Positions 29,511-38,734 of a stretch of 64,000 nt of DNA are shown here, piece by piece. Both the position numbers and the translations under genes were made by a program. Where the stretch lies: NCBI RefSeq assembly GCF_029960785.1, contig NZ_JASBQE010000026.1:1-64000 (forward strand). The letters are read 5' to 3'. This DNA is from Polyangium sp. 15x6. Its GTDB lineage: Bacteria > Myxococcota_A > Polyangia > Polyangiales > Polyangiaceae. Each line of letters starts with the position of its first letter. Position 1 is the first letter of the stretch. The notes under the pieces are model-generated. The model was not told the origin of the DNA. It worked only from the letters and a program-made list of their open reading frames with translations, and did no database searches.

Positions 29511-32500
29511 ATGTGGCTGTGGATCCTGAGCGCGTTGTTCCTCGCCCTCGTCTGGGGCGTATGGTTCATCCTGAGACCCACCGGGCCAGGGCCGAGCGCC
29601 GAGGTGTTCCCGACGTGGATCCCGATCGCCATCACGGCCGTCGTGGTCCTCGGGTTGGTTGGTCTCGTCGTGTATCGACGGATCCGCGCGGCGCGTGCGG
29701 CGCGCGCGCTGGAGAAGGCGATCGCGCAGCAGGCCCAGGAGCAAGCGCTCAACGCGAAGCCCGAGCGGCGCGCCGAGATCCAGGAGCTGCATCGTCAGCT
29801 CCAGGAGGGCATCAACGCGCTCAAGTCCTCGAAGCTCGGGGGCGGCACGAACGCGCTGTACTCGCTGCCCTGGTACGTGATGGTCGGCCCGCCCGGCGCG
29901 GGTAAGACGACCGCGCTGCGCCACTCGGGCCTCGTGTTCCCGTACCTCGATCCGCAGGGCGGCGGCGTCCGCGGCGTCGGCGGCACGCGCAACTGCGACT
30001 GGTGGTTCACGAACGAGGCGATCCTCCTCGACACCGCCGGCCGTTACACGACCGAGGCCGACGACCACGACGAGTGGATGGCCTTCCTCGAGCAGCTCCT
30101 CAAGTACCGCCCCGACAAGCCGGTGAACGGCGTCGTCTGCGCGGTGAGCATCTCGGAGCTCGTCGACGCGACGGAAGAGCAGGTCGAGTCGATCGCGAAG
30201 AAGGTCCGCGCGCGCATCGACGAGATGCAGTCGACGCTGAAGATGGTCCTGCCCGTCTACGTGATGTTCACGAAGGTGGACCTCGTCTCCGGGTTCGTCG
30301 AGTTCTTCGGCGATCTCAAGAAGAGCGAGCGTGGCCAGGGCTTCGGCGCGACCGTCAAGCTCGACGCGAACAAGAGCGAGCCCGGCAAGATCTTCGACGC
30401 CGAGTTCGACACGCTCGTCGAGCGCATGCACGACCGCGCGCTCCGCCGCATGGTCACCGAGCGCAATCGCGGGACGAAGGAAAAAGTCTTCCAGTTCCCG
30501 CTCGAGTTCGCGGCGATCAAGCAGAACCTCTCGCACTTCCTGAACGTCGCGTTCCAGCCCTCGAAGACGCCGGGCCTGGCGACGCCGATCATGCGCGGCT
30601 TCTACATGACGAGCGGCGTGCAAGAGGGAAAACCCCTCGATCGCGTCCTCGGCACGATGATGAGCGCGTTCGGCCTGCGCCCTGCGATCGCGGACGAGTC
30701 AGAGGCGGCGGGCGCCACGGAGGCGAAGAGCTACTTCCTCCGCGACGTCTTCATGAACGTCATCTTCCCGGACCAGGACATCGCGGCGCGGACCGCGGCC
30801 GAGGTCCGGAGGCAGAGGATCCAGCGCTTCGCGGCGGCGTTCGCGGCGGCGGCGCTCGCGGTCGTCCTGCTCATCCCGTCGGTGATGTCGTTCGCGAACA
30901 ACCGCGCGCTCGTCGCCGAGACCTCCCGGATCTCGGGCGAGGCGGCGGGCGTGAAGTGGACCGACGGCAGCTCGCCACTGGAGAAAGTCGACAAGCTCGA
31001 CAACCTCCGCGCGCACGCCCAGCTCCTCGATCAGTACCGCGAGGAGGGAGCGCCCGTGAGCTACCGCTGGGGTATGTACCAGGGCGACAAACTCTTCGAG
31101 CCGACGAAGGACCAGTACATCGCGTCCTTGCGCGAGGGCTTCGTCAAGCCCGTGCGTGCGCGCCTCGAAGAGCGCCTGAACGCGGCGACCGGCGGCAAGT
31201 ACCTCGAGGAGTACAACGACCTCAAGACGTATTTGTTGCTCGCCGACGAGCACAAGATCCACCTGCTCCCCGAGTCCGAGACCGCGTGGGAGACGGGCAA
31301 GCTCTTGCAGCTCTGGACCGACATCCTCCGCCCGACGACGGACATCCCCGAGGCCGACCTCAAGGCGAAGCTCGCGCCTCACGTAAAATACTACGTCGAC
31401 CTCCTCCGCCGCGGTGCGATCCGGGGCGAGGAGCTCGACAAGCGCACCGTGGAGCGCACGCGCGACATCCTCGCCCGTGTCGGCCCCACGCAGCGGTACT
31501 ACGACCGGTTCGTCACTGCGCTGATCGACGAGAAGTACGACGAGAACGGCCCGAACACGCGCGAGAACCTGAAGTATCCGCCCCTCTCGCTCGACGATCT
31601 CTTCTCGGATCGACCCGAGGTCCTGAGCAAGGTCCGCAGCGCCCAGAAGGAGCGCACGAGCAAGTGGTTCGTCGTGCGTGGTCCGTACACGGCGAAGGGC
31701 CACGCGCAGGTCGTGGCGAGCCTCGAGGAGGGCATCAAGGTCCTCGATCGCGAGCGCTGGGTCGTGCCGCTGACGCAGGAGGAAGAGCGCCAGGGCGACA
31801 AGATCGCGCAGGCCCTCGCCCGCGTGCGCCAGGACTACGACGCGCAGTACATCCGCGAGTGGCTCGAGTTCTTCCGGGACATCTCGGTCGAGATCCCGCC
31901 GAACAACAAAGAGGCAATCGAGGAGTTCCGCGTCCTCTCCACGCCCGACTGGCCCTACCAGCGCCTGCTCCGCGCGCTCGAGGACAACACGCAGTTCGAC
32001 CTGGTGGAGAACCAGGCCGAGCAGCAGGTCCTCGCGGATGGCGGCGTGCTCGATCAGGTCAAGGAGCGCGTGAAGCGCCGGATCGACTCGTCGTTCAGCA
32101 CGCGCACCGGCACGAGCGGCCGCCTCTCGCAGCTCGTGAATCTCGGCGGCGGCGGCACGGCGGGTCCGTACGATCCGATCCCGGACAAGTTCCGCTCGAT
32201 GGTGCGCTTCGGCGTGCCCGAGCAGCCCAAGCAGACTGCGGAGGGCGTGGCTCCGCCGCCTCCGACGCCGGCCGAGCTCTCGAAGTACATCGGTCACCTC
32301 GAGCAGCTCGCGGCCGAGATGGGCGGCATCGAGGACGCGCCTCCTGGTGCCAGCACGCAAGCCGCGCGCGAAAAGTTCGGCGAGGCCGTGCGCGAGACCG
32401 AGAAGCTCCTGCTCAAGATGGACGAGACGGGCCAGGAGCTCATGACGCCGCTGCTCATGAACCCGCTCCGCCAGGCTTACAAGGCTGTCATGCGCAGCGC

Positions 32501-33269
32501 CGGCGGGTCCGCGAGCGGGCTCTGGGAGGTCGTCGTTTGGCCGCCCTTCCGCGAGAACATCAAGGATCGGTATCCGTTCGATCTCGCGGCGTCGCGTGAT
32601 GCTTCGTTCGAGGACGTGGTCGCCTTCTTGAAGCCGAAGGAGGGCATCCTCTGGGGCTTCTACGAGCAGCACCTCGACGACTTCCACATTCGCGTGGGCC
32701 ACGACTTCATTCCGAAGGGCGGCCTCGAAGGTCGTCCGAAGCCGGCGAAGCCGTTCACGCCCTTCAACGCGATGCTTTATCCGTGCCTGCACAGGGCGCA
32801 CGAGATCACCGAGGCCATGTGGCCGAGCGGCGGCGGCGAAAAACCGCAGGTGACGTTCCACGTCAACCTGAAGACGGTGAGCCCGATCGTCAGCGAGGTG
32901 CTCTTCGAGATCGACGGCCAGAAGCGCCAGTATCGCAACGAGAAGGAGTTCTGGCACACGTTCACCTGGCCGGGCGAGAAGCAGACCGGCGCGCGCCTCC
33001 GCGTGCGTGGTGCCGGTGGGCTCGACGAGGAGCTCGTGCGTGAGGGCCCCTGGGGCATCTTCCGCCTGTTCGAGGCGGGCACGACGACGGCCGAGAAGGA
33101 CAAGGACAGCGTCTTCACGGTGACGTGGCAGATGACTGCGCCTCCCGTGACGGTGACGATGGAAGTGCGCCCCACCCGCGCCAATCATCCGTTCGTCAAC
33201 AGCTTCTTCCGCGCGACCAACTGCCCCCCCAGCATTGGCGACAGCTTCGGCGGCAAGAAGGGCTCTTGA
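29511..33269 (+). CDS. tssM: T6SS inner-membrane protein TssM (IcmF family)
   Basis: TssM forms the channel between the membranes with TssL and TssJ. The 1252 residues have two N-terminal transmembrane helices (about 1-21 and 35-55), then a Walker A GPPGAGKT at 126-133 in the cytoplasmic GTPase-like domain with LLDTAGRY as the Walker B/DxxG counterpart. A third helix lies at about 439-461. The long periplasmic region includes the IcmF-related and DUF1215-type segments (QKPVTFHVN and PWGIFRLFEAG near the end). The Walker box is intact, unlike some TssM proteins. Length is within the normal range. Confidence 0.97.
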   Translation: MWLWILSALFLALVWGVWFILRPTGPGPSAEVFPTWIPIAITAVVVLGLVGLVVYRRIRAARAARALEKAIAQQAQEQALNAKPERRAEIQELHRQLQEGINALKSSKLGGGTNALYSLPWYVMVGPPGAGKTTALRHSGLVFPYLDPQGGGVRGVGGTRNCDWWFTNEAILLDTAGRYTTEADDHDEWMAFLEQLLKYRPDKPVNGVVCAVSISELVDATEEQVESIAKKVRARIDEMQSTLKMVLPVYVMFTKVDLVSGFVEFFGDLKKSERGQGFGATVKLDANKSEPGKIFDAEFDTLVERMHDRALRRMVTERNRGTKEKVFQFPLEFAAIKQNLSHFLNVAFQPSKTPGLATPIMRGFYMTSGVQEGKPLDRVLGTMMSAFGLRPAIADESEAAGATEAKSYFLRDVFMNVIFPDQDIAARTAAEVRRQRIQRFAAAFAAAALAVVLLIPSVMSFANNRALVAETSRISGEAAGVKWTDGSSPLEKVDKLDNLRAHAQLLDQYREEGAPVSYRWGMYQGDKLFEPTKDQYIASLREGFVKPVRARLEERLNAATGGKYLEEYNDLKTYLLLADEHKIHLLPESETAWETGKLLQLWTDILRPTTDIPEADLKAKLAPHVKYYVDLLRRGAIRGEELDKRTVERTRDILARVGPTQRYYDRFVTALIDEKYDENGPNTRENLKYPPLSLDDLFSDRPEVLSKVRSAQKERTSKWFVVRGPYTAKGHAQVVASLEEGIKVLDRERWVVPLTQEEERQGDKIAQALARVRQDYDAQYIREWLEFFRDISVEIPPNNKEAIEEFRVLSTPDWPYQRLLRALEDNTQFDLVENQAEQQVLADGGVLDQVKERVKRRIDSSFSTRTGTSGRLSQLVNLGGGGTAGPYDPIPDKFRSMVRFGVPEQPKQTAEGVAPPPPTPAELSKYIGHLEQLAAEMGGIEDAPPGASTQAAREKFGEAVRETEKLLLKMDETGQELMTPLLMNPLRQAYKAVMRSAGGSASGLWEVVVWPPFRENIKDRYPFDLAASRDASFEDVVAFLKPKEGILWGFYEQHLDDFHIRVGHDFIPKGGLEGRPKPAKPFTPFNAMLYPCLHRAHEITEAMWPSGGGEKPQVTFHVNLKTVSPIVSEVLFEIDGQKRQYRNEKEFWHTFTWPGEKQTGARLRVRGAGGLDEELVREGPWGIFRLFEAGTTTAEKDKDSVFTVTWQMTAPPVTVTMEVRPTRANHPFVNSFFRATNCPPSIGDSFGGKKGS

Positions 33270-33276
33270 GATGGTG

Positions 33277-33307
33277 TTCCACAGGCGCCGCGTAGCAGCC
33301 TGTGGAA
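33277..33307 (+). terminator. Hairpin between tssM and tagF
   Basis: TTCCACAGGC at 33277-33286 pairs with GCCTGTGGAA at 33298-33307 with an 11-nt loop. There is no T tract, so it may be a weak terminator or a processing site rather than an efficient stop. A second C-rich/G-rich dyad (CCCCCTT...AAGAGGGGG) lies at about 33338-33358. Confidence 0.4.
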
Positions 33308-33386
33308 TGCCCTCCCAGGGTTCGCCCGCGGCAGCACGCCCCCTTGTAAAAAGAGGGGGTTCGTGTATTTGTGGGCCGGGCCGGTG

Positions 33387-34364
33387 ATGTTCTGGCGAAA
33401 GAAGAAGACGCCTGCGAGCCCCCCGCAGATCGGCTGCTTCGGCAAGCTCCCTGCGACGGGTGATTTCATCCGCTTCAATGCCGGCGGAGACGAGCTCGCG
33501 GCGTTCGATCGGTGGCTCGGCGGGGGCCTCGATTTCGCGCGTCGCGCGCTCGGCCCTTCGTTCGACGGGGCGTACCAGCCTTCCGTCGGGCTCTTCATCT
33601 TTCACGGCGAAGGCAAAGACAACGAGCCTCCCACGCGCGGCATGGTCGGCGCCTGGGCCGCGAGCGGCGACAACGCGGGTCGTACGTACCCGATGGTCGT
33701 TTTTGCTTCGTACGATTACGGCCAGCTCGTGTCGGCCGGCGCATCGCTCCCGATCGCGCTCTGGTCGCTGCTCGCTTCGTCGTACGAGATCGCCACGAGC
33801 GGACGAACCCTCCCGGTCGATGCGTTCGTCGATCGTGTTTCGCGCATCGTTCCTCCTTCGCTCGAAGACGCGGACGCCGCGGGCGCCGGTTATCGCTCGT
33901 GGCTCACCACGCAGTCGATGAAGGCGCTCTGGGAGACGGGCTTCGGCACGGATGCGGGGCGCTTCTGGGTCTTGCAGAACGTGTTCGCGTCCGTCGAGCC
34001 GTTCATGGGCCAGGAGAACCCGAAGACGGGGCTCTGCATTCGCCTGCCGCTCGGCGCGGGCGACGCCTACGCGGCGGCCGTGTGGATGGACATGACGCTG
34101 CGCCTGGCGCGCTGGAAGAACACGCTGCTCAATGCCTTCTGGGTCCCGCAGCAGACGATGCTCCTCCACCTCGGCCCGCCGCACGTGGCCTCGTTCCGGG
34201 AGCTCATCGCGCCGACGGGATATGCGGATCACATCGTGGAGCTTTGCCGTCCTCCGACGGTCGACGAGCCCACCTCGCGCCGCGCCCTCGGCGTGCAGCT
34301 CGACGCCCTCGTGGCGCGTTCGGAGCTGACCATCTCGGGCTTCCTCGACGGCCTCGGCCAATAA
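33387..34364 (+). CDS. tagF: T6SS accessory regulator TagF (ImpM)
   Basis: TagF (ImpM) represses T6SS post-translationally in several bacteria, acting with Fha. The ATG at 33387 gives MFWRKKKTPASPPQIGCFGKLPATGDFIRF, where GxFGKLPxxGDFI is the family signature. LAAFDRWLGGGLDFAR and AYQPSVGLFIFHGEG follow. MVGAWAASGDNAGRTYPMVVFA is the second conserved block. An upstream in-frame start at 33363 is less likely because it adds a hydrophobic YLWAGPV unlike the family. The C-terminal half is less conserved. Confidence 0.93.
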   Translation: MFWRKKKTPASPPQIGCFGKLPATGDFIRFNAGGDELAAFDRWLGGGLDFARRALGPSFDGAYQPSVGLFIFHGEGKDNEPPTRGMVGAWAASGDNAGRTYPMVVFASYDYGQLVSAGASLPIALWSLLASSYEIATSGRTLPVDAFVDRVSRIVPPSLEDADAAGAGYRSWLTTQSMKALWETGFGTDAGRFWVLQNVFASVEPFMGQENPKTGLCIRLPLGAGDAYAAAVWMDMTLRLARWKNTLLNAFWVPQQTMLLHLGPPHVASFRELIAPTGYADHIVELCRPPTVDEPTSRRALGVQLDALVARSELTISGFLDGLGQ

Positions 34365-34439
34365 CGAGCCCCGCGGCCGAACGACGCGCCTTTCGTTCGA
34401 GGCGCGCACACGTGGTGCGAACGCACGCGACCCGCGGGT

Positions 34440-36155
34440 ATGATGCCGTCCATGGCGGCGAGTGACGCGGTAGAGGCTGCAAAGAACCGAGTGTCGGCGT
34501 TGATCGAGCCGATCTCGGGGGGTGTTGGGCAGGACGTCTCGTACGACGAGTTGTTCGAGGCGATCAAGGCCGAGGTCGACAAGGCGCAGTCCCTCGAGGG
34601 CGGCAAGATCGACTGGTCGAAGATCGTGACGAACGCCGAGGAGCTGCTCACCGACAAGTCGAAGGACTTTCGTCTCGCGGTGTATTACGCGGCGGCGAAG
34701 GCGCACACGGACGGAGTCCAGGGCGCGGTCGATGGGCTCGTGGTCATCAACGAGCTGAACACCGCGTTCTGGGACAAGATGTATCCGCCCATCAAGCGCC
34801 CGCGGACGCGCGGCAACTTGATGAGCTGGTACGGCGATCAGGTCGCGGCCGCGATCGGGACCTTCAACCCGACGGCGAAAGACGCGGACATCATCGGCGC
34901 GCTCGATCAGCAGAGCCGCCAGCTCGACGGGGAGCTCCGGGACAAACTCGGCGACGCGTATCCGGGCATGGGGTCTTTGCGTGAGTCGGCGCGGCGCATG
35001 CTCGCGAGTGTTCCGAAGGAAGCGCCGCCGCCGCCTCCTCCGCCGCCTCCTCCGCCTCCTCCGCCTCCTCCGCCGCCGCCGCCGCCGCCTCCGCCTCCGC
35101 CTGCGGCCGTCGCGCGTCCCGCGCCGCCGCCGCCTCCGCCTGCGTATTCCGCGCCGGTCGTGGAGACGCCGGCCGTCGAGGTTTCGGTTCCGGATGGTAC
35201 GGCCATCACGGACGCGGACTCGGCGAACGCGGTGCTCGATCAGGTGAGCACCTTGCTCATGCGCGCGGGCGAGGCGCTGCGCGCGGCCGATCCGTCGAGC
35301 GCGTTCGCGTATCGCGTGAGCCGCACCGGCCTCTGGCTCTTCATGCAGCAGGATCCGCCGGCCGAGGGTGGACAAACCTACCTGCCTTCGCCGCCGGATC
35401 ACGTGCGCGGCGCGTTCGACGGCATGTCCGAGGCGAGCAACTGGGATGGGATCCTGGCGTCGGTCGACGAGGTTGTCTCGGAACATCGCCTCTGGCTCGA
35501 TCCGCATCGCCACGTCTCGAACGCGCTCGAGCAGCTCGGGTATACGGACGCGAAGCTCACGCATTTGCGCGAGGTCGCGCTCCTCTTGCAGCGCGCGCCG
35601 ACGCTGCCGGATCTCACGTTCAACGACGGCGTCCCGCTCGCCGACGACCTCACGAAGGCCTGGATCGACGCCGAGGTTCGTCCGGTCCTCGGATCGGGCG
35701 GAGGCGGCGGGGGCGGCGGCGCAGCGGCGGGCGGCGCGCCGGCAGGCAAGGGCTTCCGCGCGCTCGACAAGGCGATCGGCGAAGCGCGAAACCTCATCGA
35801 GAATGGGGATCCACTCGGGGCGATCCAGGCCGTGGCGAAGGTCGCGGGGACGGCGGTGACGCCGGTCGACAAGTTCCGCGGCAAGCTCGCGATCGCGCAG
35901 GTTTGCCTGCAGCTCGGGCAGCTCGCGATCGCGCGGGCGCAGCTCGATGGTCTCGAGCGCATGGCCAGGCAGCACAAACTCGACGAGTGGGATCCGGAGC
36001 TCTGCGCGGAGCTCTACGGTGCGCTTTACACGGCGCTTCGCGGGTTGAACCAGGGATACGAGGTGAGTGAGGAAGCGCGTAAGAGGGAGAACGAGGCGTT
36101 CGAGCGCCTCTGCGAGCTGGATGCCGCGGCGGCCTTCCGCATCTCGGCCACCTGA
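34440..36155 (+). CDS. tssA: T6SS protein TssA (ImpA) with a 26-proline tract
   Basis: TssA caps the growing T6SS tail and helps start and finish sheath polymerisation. The ImpA_N domain at the start is clear (LIEPISGGVGQDVSYDELFEAIKAEV, NTAFWDKMYPPIKRPRTRGNLMSWYGDQ). A tract of 26 consecutive prolines follows at about residues 196-221, coded by nt 35025-35102. A second, shorter run of six and an Ala/Val/Pro linker come next. The C-terminal domain is helical (LDKAIGEARNLIENGDPLGAIQAV, RAQLDGLERMARQHKLDEWDPELC). A Gly-rich segment (GSGGGGGGGGAAAGG) precedes it. TssA C-termini vary by class; this one cannot be assigned firmly. A start at 34452 is also possible. Confidence 0.9.
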   Translation: MMPSMAASDAVEAAKNRVSALIEPISGGVGQDVSYDELFEAIKAEVDKAQSLEGGKIDWSKIVTNAEELLTDKSKDFRLAVYYAAAKAHTDGVQGAVDGLVVINELNTAFWDKMYPPIKRPRTRGNLMSWYGDQVAAAIGTFNPTAKDADIIGALDQQSRQLDGELRDKLGDAYPGMGSLRESARRMLASVPKEAPPPPPPPPPPPPPPPPPPPPPPPPPPAAVARPAPPPPPPAYSAPVVETPAVEVSVPDGTAITDADSANAVLDQVSTLLMRAGEALRAADPSSAFAYRVSRTGLWLFMQQDPPAEGGQTYLPSPPDHVRGAFDGMSEASNWDGILASVDEVVSEHRLWLDPHRHVSNALEQLGYTDAKLTHLREVALLLQRAPTLPDLTFNDGVPLADDLTKAWIDAEVRPVLGSGGGGGGGGAAAGGAPAGKGFRALDKAIGEARNLIENGDPLGAIQAVAKVAGTAVTPVDKFRGKLAIAQVCLQLGQLAIARAQLDGLERMARQHKLDEWDPELCAELYGALYTALRGLNQGYEVSEEARKRENEAFERLCELDAAAAFRISAT

Positions 36156-36351
36156 GCGCCCGCGTAGTGAAAAAGAGCGAACTCGTTCGGAAAGATAAGG
36201 ATGGACGAAGTCGGGGTAGTTTGCGGTATTCTTCGAGCGCCTGTCGAGGTGGGCCCCGACCTGACGGCAATCACGTTTTCAACGTAGGGCGGCTCGGAAC
36301 GGCCGCTCGGAGCATGTAGCTCCCAAGCGTAGGGGAAAGGAGCCTTCCGCG

Positions 36352-36843
36352 ATGAAAGAAGGATCAGTCGCGCCGAAAGAACGCGTGAACATCACGTACA
36401 AGCCAGCGACGGGGAACGCGAAGGAAGAGGTCGAGCTCCCGCTGAAGCTCCTCATGCTTGGCGACTACACGATGCGCCCCGATCCGACGCCGCTCGAGGA
36501 TCGGAAGCCCATCAACGTCGACAAGGACAACTTCCAGAAGGTGATGGCGGAGCAGAAGTTGTCCCTCAACATGGCGGTCAAGGATCGTCTGTCGGAGAAC
36601 GAGGACAACGAGCTCAACGTCAACCTCAAGTTCCGCCGGTTGTCGGACATGGAGCCCGCGGCGATCGCCAACCAGGTGCCCGAGCTGAAGAAGCTGCTCG
36701 AGCTCCGCGCCGCGCTCACCGCGCTGAAGGGCCCGCTCGGGAACGAGAAGGCGTTCCGCAACAAGATTCAGACGATCTTGAACGATCCGGCCCAGCGCAA
36801 CCGGCTCATCAACGAGCTCGGTCTCAAGCAGGGGGAGGAGTAA
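36352..36843 (+). CDS. tssB: T6SS sheath small subunit TssB
   Basis: TssB (VipA/ImpB) pairs with TssC to build the contractile sheath. At 163 residues it has the normal length. VELPLKLLMLGDYTMRPD, FQKVMAEQKLSLNMAVKDRLS and LNVNLKFRRLSDMEPAAIANQVPELKKLLELRAAL match the family, and the C-terminus LINELGLKQGEE carries the helix that completes the sheath domain. A leader of 196 bp separates it from tssA. Inverted repeats are visible there (CGGCTCGGAACGGCCGCTCGG) and it may hold its own promoter. tssC follows after three bases. Confidence 0.97.
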   Translation: MKEGSVAPKERVNITYKPATGNAKEEVELPLKLLMLGDYTMRPDPTPLEDRKPINVDKDNFQKVMAEQKLSLNMAVKDRLSENEDNELNVNLKFRRLSDMEPAAIANQVPELKKLLELRAALTALKGPLGNEKAFRNKIQTILNDPAQRNRLINELGLKQGEE

Positions 36844-36846
36844 CCG

Positions 36847-38331
36847 ATGGCTTCCGAGCATCAGGCGCAAGGCGGCGCGGGCGTACAGACGCTCGAAGGT
36901 GGCAGCCTTCTCGACGACATCCTCTCGGAGACGAAGATGGCTCCGGGCGACGAGGGTTACGAGGTCGCCAAGCGCGGCGTCCAGGCCTTCATCGCGGAGC
37001 TCATCGCGCCGAAGCGCGAGGGCGAGAAGGTCGACAAGGCCCTCGTCGACGCGCTGATCGCCGAGATCGACGCCAAGCTGTCGCGCCAGATCGACGAGAT
37101 CCTCCACCACCCGACGTTCCAGAAGCTGGAGTCGGCGTGGCGTGGTCTCAAGTTCGTCGTGGACCGCACGGACTTCCGCGAGAACGTCAAGGTCGAGCTG
37201 CTGAACTGCTCGAAGGAAGACCTGCTCGCCGATTTCGAGGACGCCCCCGAGGTGCCCAAGAGCGGTCTTTACAAGCTCGTCTACTCGGCAGAGTTCGGCC
37301 AGTTCGGCGGCCGTCCCTACGGCGCGATCATCGCGAACTACGAGTTCGGCCCCGGCCCGCAGGACATCATGCTCCTGCAGAAGTGCGCCTCCGTCGCGAC
37401 GATGTCGCACGCGCCCTTCATCGCAGCCGCCGGCCCGCAGTTCTTCGGCCTGAAGGACTACCTGAACCTGCCGAACCTGAAGGACCTCAAGGCGCTCTTC
37501 GAAGGCCCGCAGTACACGAAGTACAACGCCTTCCGCGAGACCGAGGACTCCCGCTACGTCGGCCTCGTGATGCCGCGCTTCCTCCTTCGCCTCCCTTACG
37601 GCGCGAACACCGTGCCCGTGAAGGAGTTCAACTACGATGAGAACGTCATCGGCCAGCACGATTCGTACTGCTGGGGCAACGCCGTCTTCGCGTTCGCGAC
37701 GCGCCTGGCGGACAGCTTCGCCAAGTACCGCTGGTGCCCAAACATCATCGGCCCGCAGGCGGGCGGCTCGGTCGAGAACCTGCCGCTCCACCAGTACGAG
37801 GCGATGGGCGAGATCCAGACGAAGATCCCCACCGAGATCATGCTCACGGAGCGCCGCGAGTACGAGCTTTCGGAGGAGGGCTTCATCGGCCTCACCTACC
37901 GCAAGGACTCGGACAACGCGTGCTTCTTCTCGGCGAACAGCGTGCAGAAGCCGAAGTACTTCGGCCAGAGCGAGGAGGGCCGCGCCGCCGAGCTCAACTA
38001 TCGCCTCGGCACGCAGCTCCCGTACATGTTCATCATGGCCCGCATTGCGCACTACCTGAAGGTGCTGCAGCGCGAGCAGATCGGTACGTGGAAGGAGCGC
38101 GCCGATCTCGAGAAGGAGCTCAACGACTGGATCTCGCAGTTCGTCGCCGATCAGGACGTCGTCTCGGCGAGCATCCGCGGTCGTCGCCCCCTCCGCAAGG
38201 CGCGTATCATCGTGACCGAGGTCGAGGGCAACGCGGGCTGGTACAAGGTCGACATGCAGGTGCGCCCGCACTTCAAGTACATGGGCGCATTCTTCACGCT
38301 GAGCCTCGTCGGCAAGCTCGACAAGGAATGA
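36847..38331 (+). CDS. tssC: T6SS sheath large subunit TssC
   Basis: TssC (VipB/ImpC) is the main sheath subunit. The 494-residue chain shows HPTFQKLESAWRGLKFVVDRTDFRENVKVELLNCSKEDLLADFEDAPEVP near the N-terminus, LKASVATMSHAPFIAAAGPQFF-like KCASVATMSHAPFIAAAGPQ, RFLLRLPYG and PNIIGPQAGGSVENLP. The C-terminal NAGWYKVDMQVRPHFKYMGAFFTLSLVGKLDKE is typical and full length. A good terminator follows 28 bp later. The fused homologue at 38735-40651 faces this gene across repeat copy C. Confidence 0.98.
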   Translation: MASEHQAQGGAGVQTLEGGSLLDDILSETKMAPGDEGYEVAKRGVQAFIAELIAPKREGEKVDKALVDALIAEIDAKLSRQIDEILHHPTFQKLESAWRGLKFVVDRTDFRENVKVELLNCSKEDLLADFEDAPEVPKSGLYKLVYSAEFGQFGGRPYGAIIANYEFGPGPQDIMLLQKCASVATMSHAPFIAAAGPQFFGLKDYLNLPNLKDLKALFEGPQYTKYNAFRETEDSRYVGLVMPRFLLRLPYGANTVPVKEFNYDENVIGQHDSYCWGNAVFAFATRLADSFAKYRWCPNIIGPQAGGSVENLPLHQYEAMGEIQTKIPTEIMLTERREYELSEEGFIGLTYRKDSDNACFFSANSVQKPKYFGQSEEGRAAELNYRLGTQLPYMFIMARIAHYLKVLQREQIGTWKERADLEKELNDWISQFVADQDVVSASIRGRRPLRKARIIVTEVEGNAGWYKVDMQVRPHFKYMGAFFTLSLVGKLDKE

Positions 38332-38358
38332 GCCGTTTCGGCTGATTCCGACAAACGC

Positions 38359-38395
38359 CGAAGGCCGGCTCGAAAGAGCCGGCCTTCGTGTTTTT
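38359..38395 (+). terminator. Rho-independent terminator of tssBC
   Basis: A 13-bp perfect stem, CGAAGGCCGGCTC at 38359-38371 and GAGCCGGCCTTCG at 38376-38388, has a GAAA tetraloop and is followed by TGTTTTT. It ends the plus-strand T6SS run. Confidence 0.93.
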
Positions 38396-38396
38396 G

Positions 38397-38723
38397 GGGC
38401 CGTCGCGCTGGGGCGTCGCCCCAGGCCCCACCAGGGGCTATCCGCCCCTGGACCCGGACCAGCGCAAGCGCTGGACCGTTTGTCGAAGAACTGCGCGATG
38501 CGCAGTTCTTCGAACAGGCCGAAACAAGACCAGAGACGACCCTGCCAACCAAGACCGCCGCGTCGACATTGCGATCGGCAACGCTGTCGCTGGTCTTGCC
38601 GCCGGCTCGTGGAAGAACCGCGCATCGCGCGGTTCTTCCAACCCGAGTCCAGCGCTTGCGCTGGTTCGGGTCGAGGGGCGAACAGCCCCCGCGGGGCCCG
38701 GGGCAGCGCCCCGGCGCGGCGGC
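38397..38723. repeat. Nested-hairpin intergenic repeat, copy C (full length)
   Basis: About 327 bp directly after the tssC terminator and ending 12 bp before the stop of the convergent fusion gene. The left-arm head hairpin is CGAAGAACTGCGC (38484-38496) with GCGCAGTTCTTCG around the triloop GAT. The right-arm head hairpin is GGAAGAACCGCGC (38611-38623) with GCGCGGTTCTTCC around ATC. Both arms include CCAGCGCAAGCGCTGG-type palindromes and GGGGC/GCCCC hairpins. The centre contains CAAGACCAGAGACG and CGCTGGTCTTG, again inverted. No gene is seen inside. Confidence 0.88.
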
Positions 38724-38734
38724 GACGGCTTGAA

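Noticed and set aside
33338-33358. Second terminator candidate before tagF
   Set aside because: The C-rich/G-rich dyad has a bulge and no T tract, and it overlaps the upstream region of tagF, so it is mentioned only as a dyad.
30699-35975. Very long antisense open frame of 1758 codons
   Set aside because: It lies antisense to tssM, tagF and tssA. Arg-rich translation and lack of domains are typical of open frames opposite GC-rich genes.
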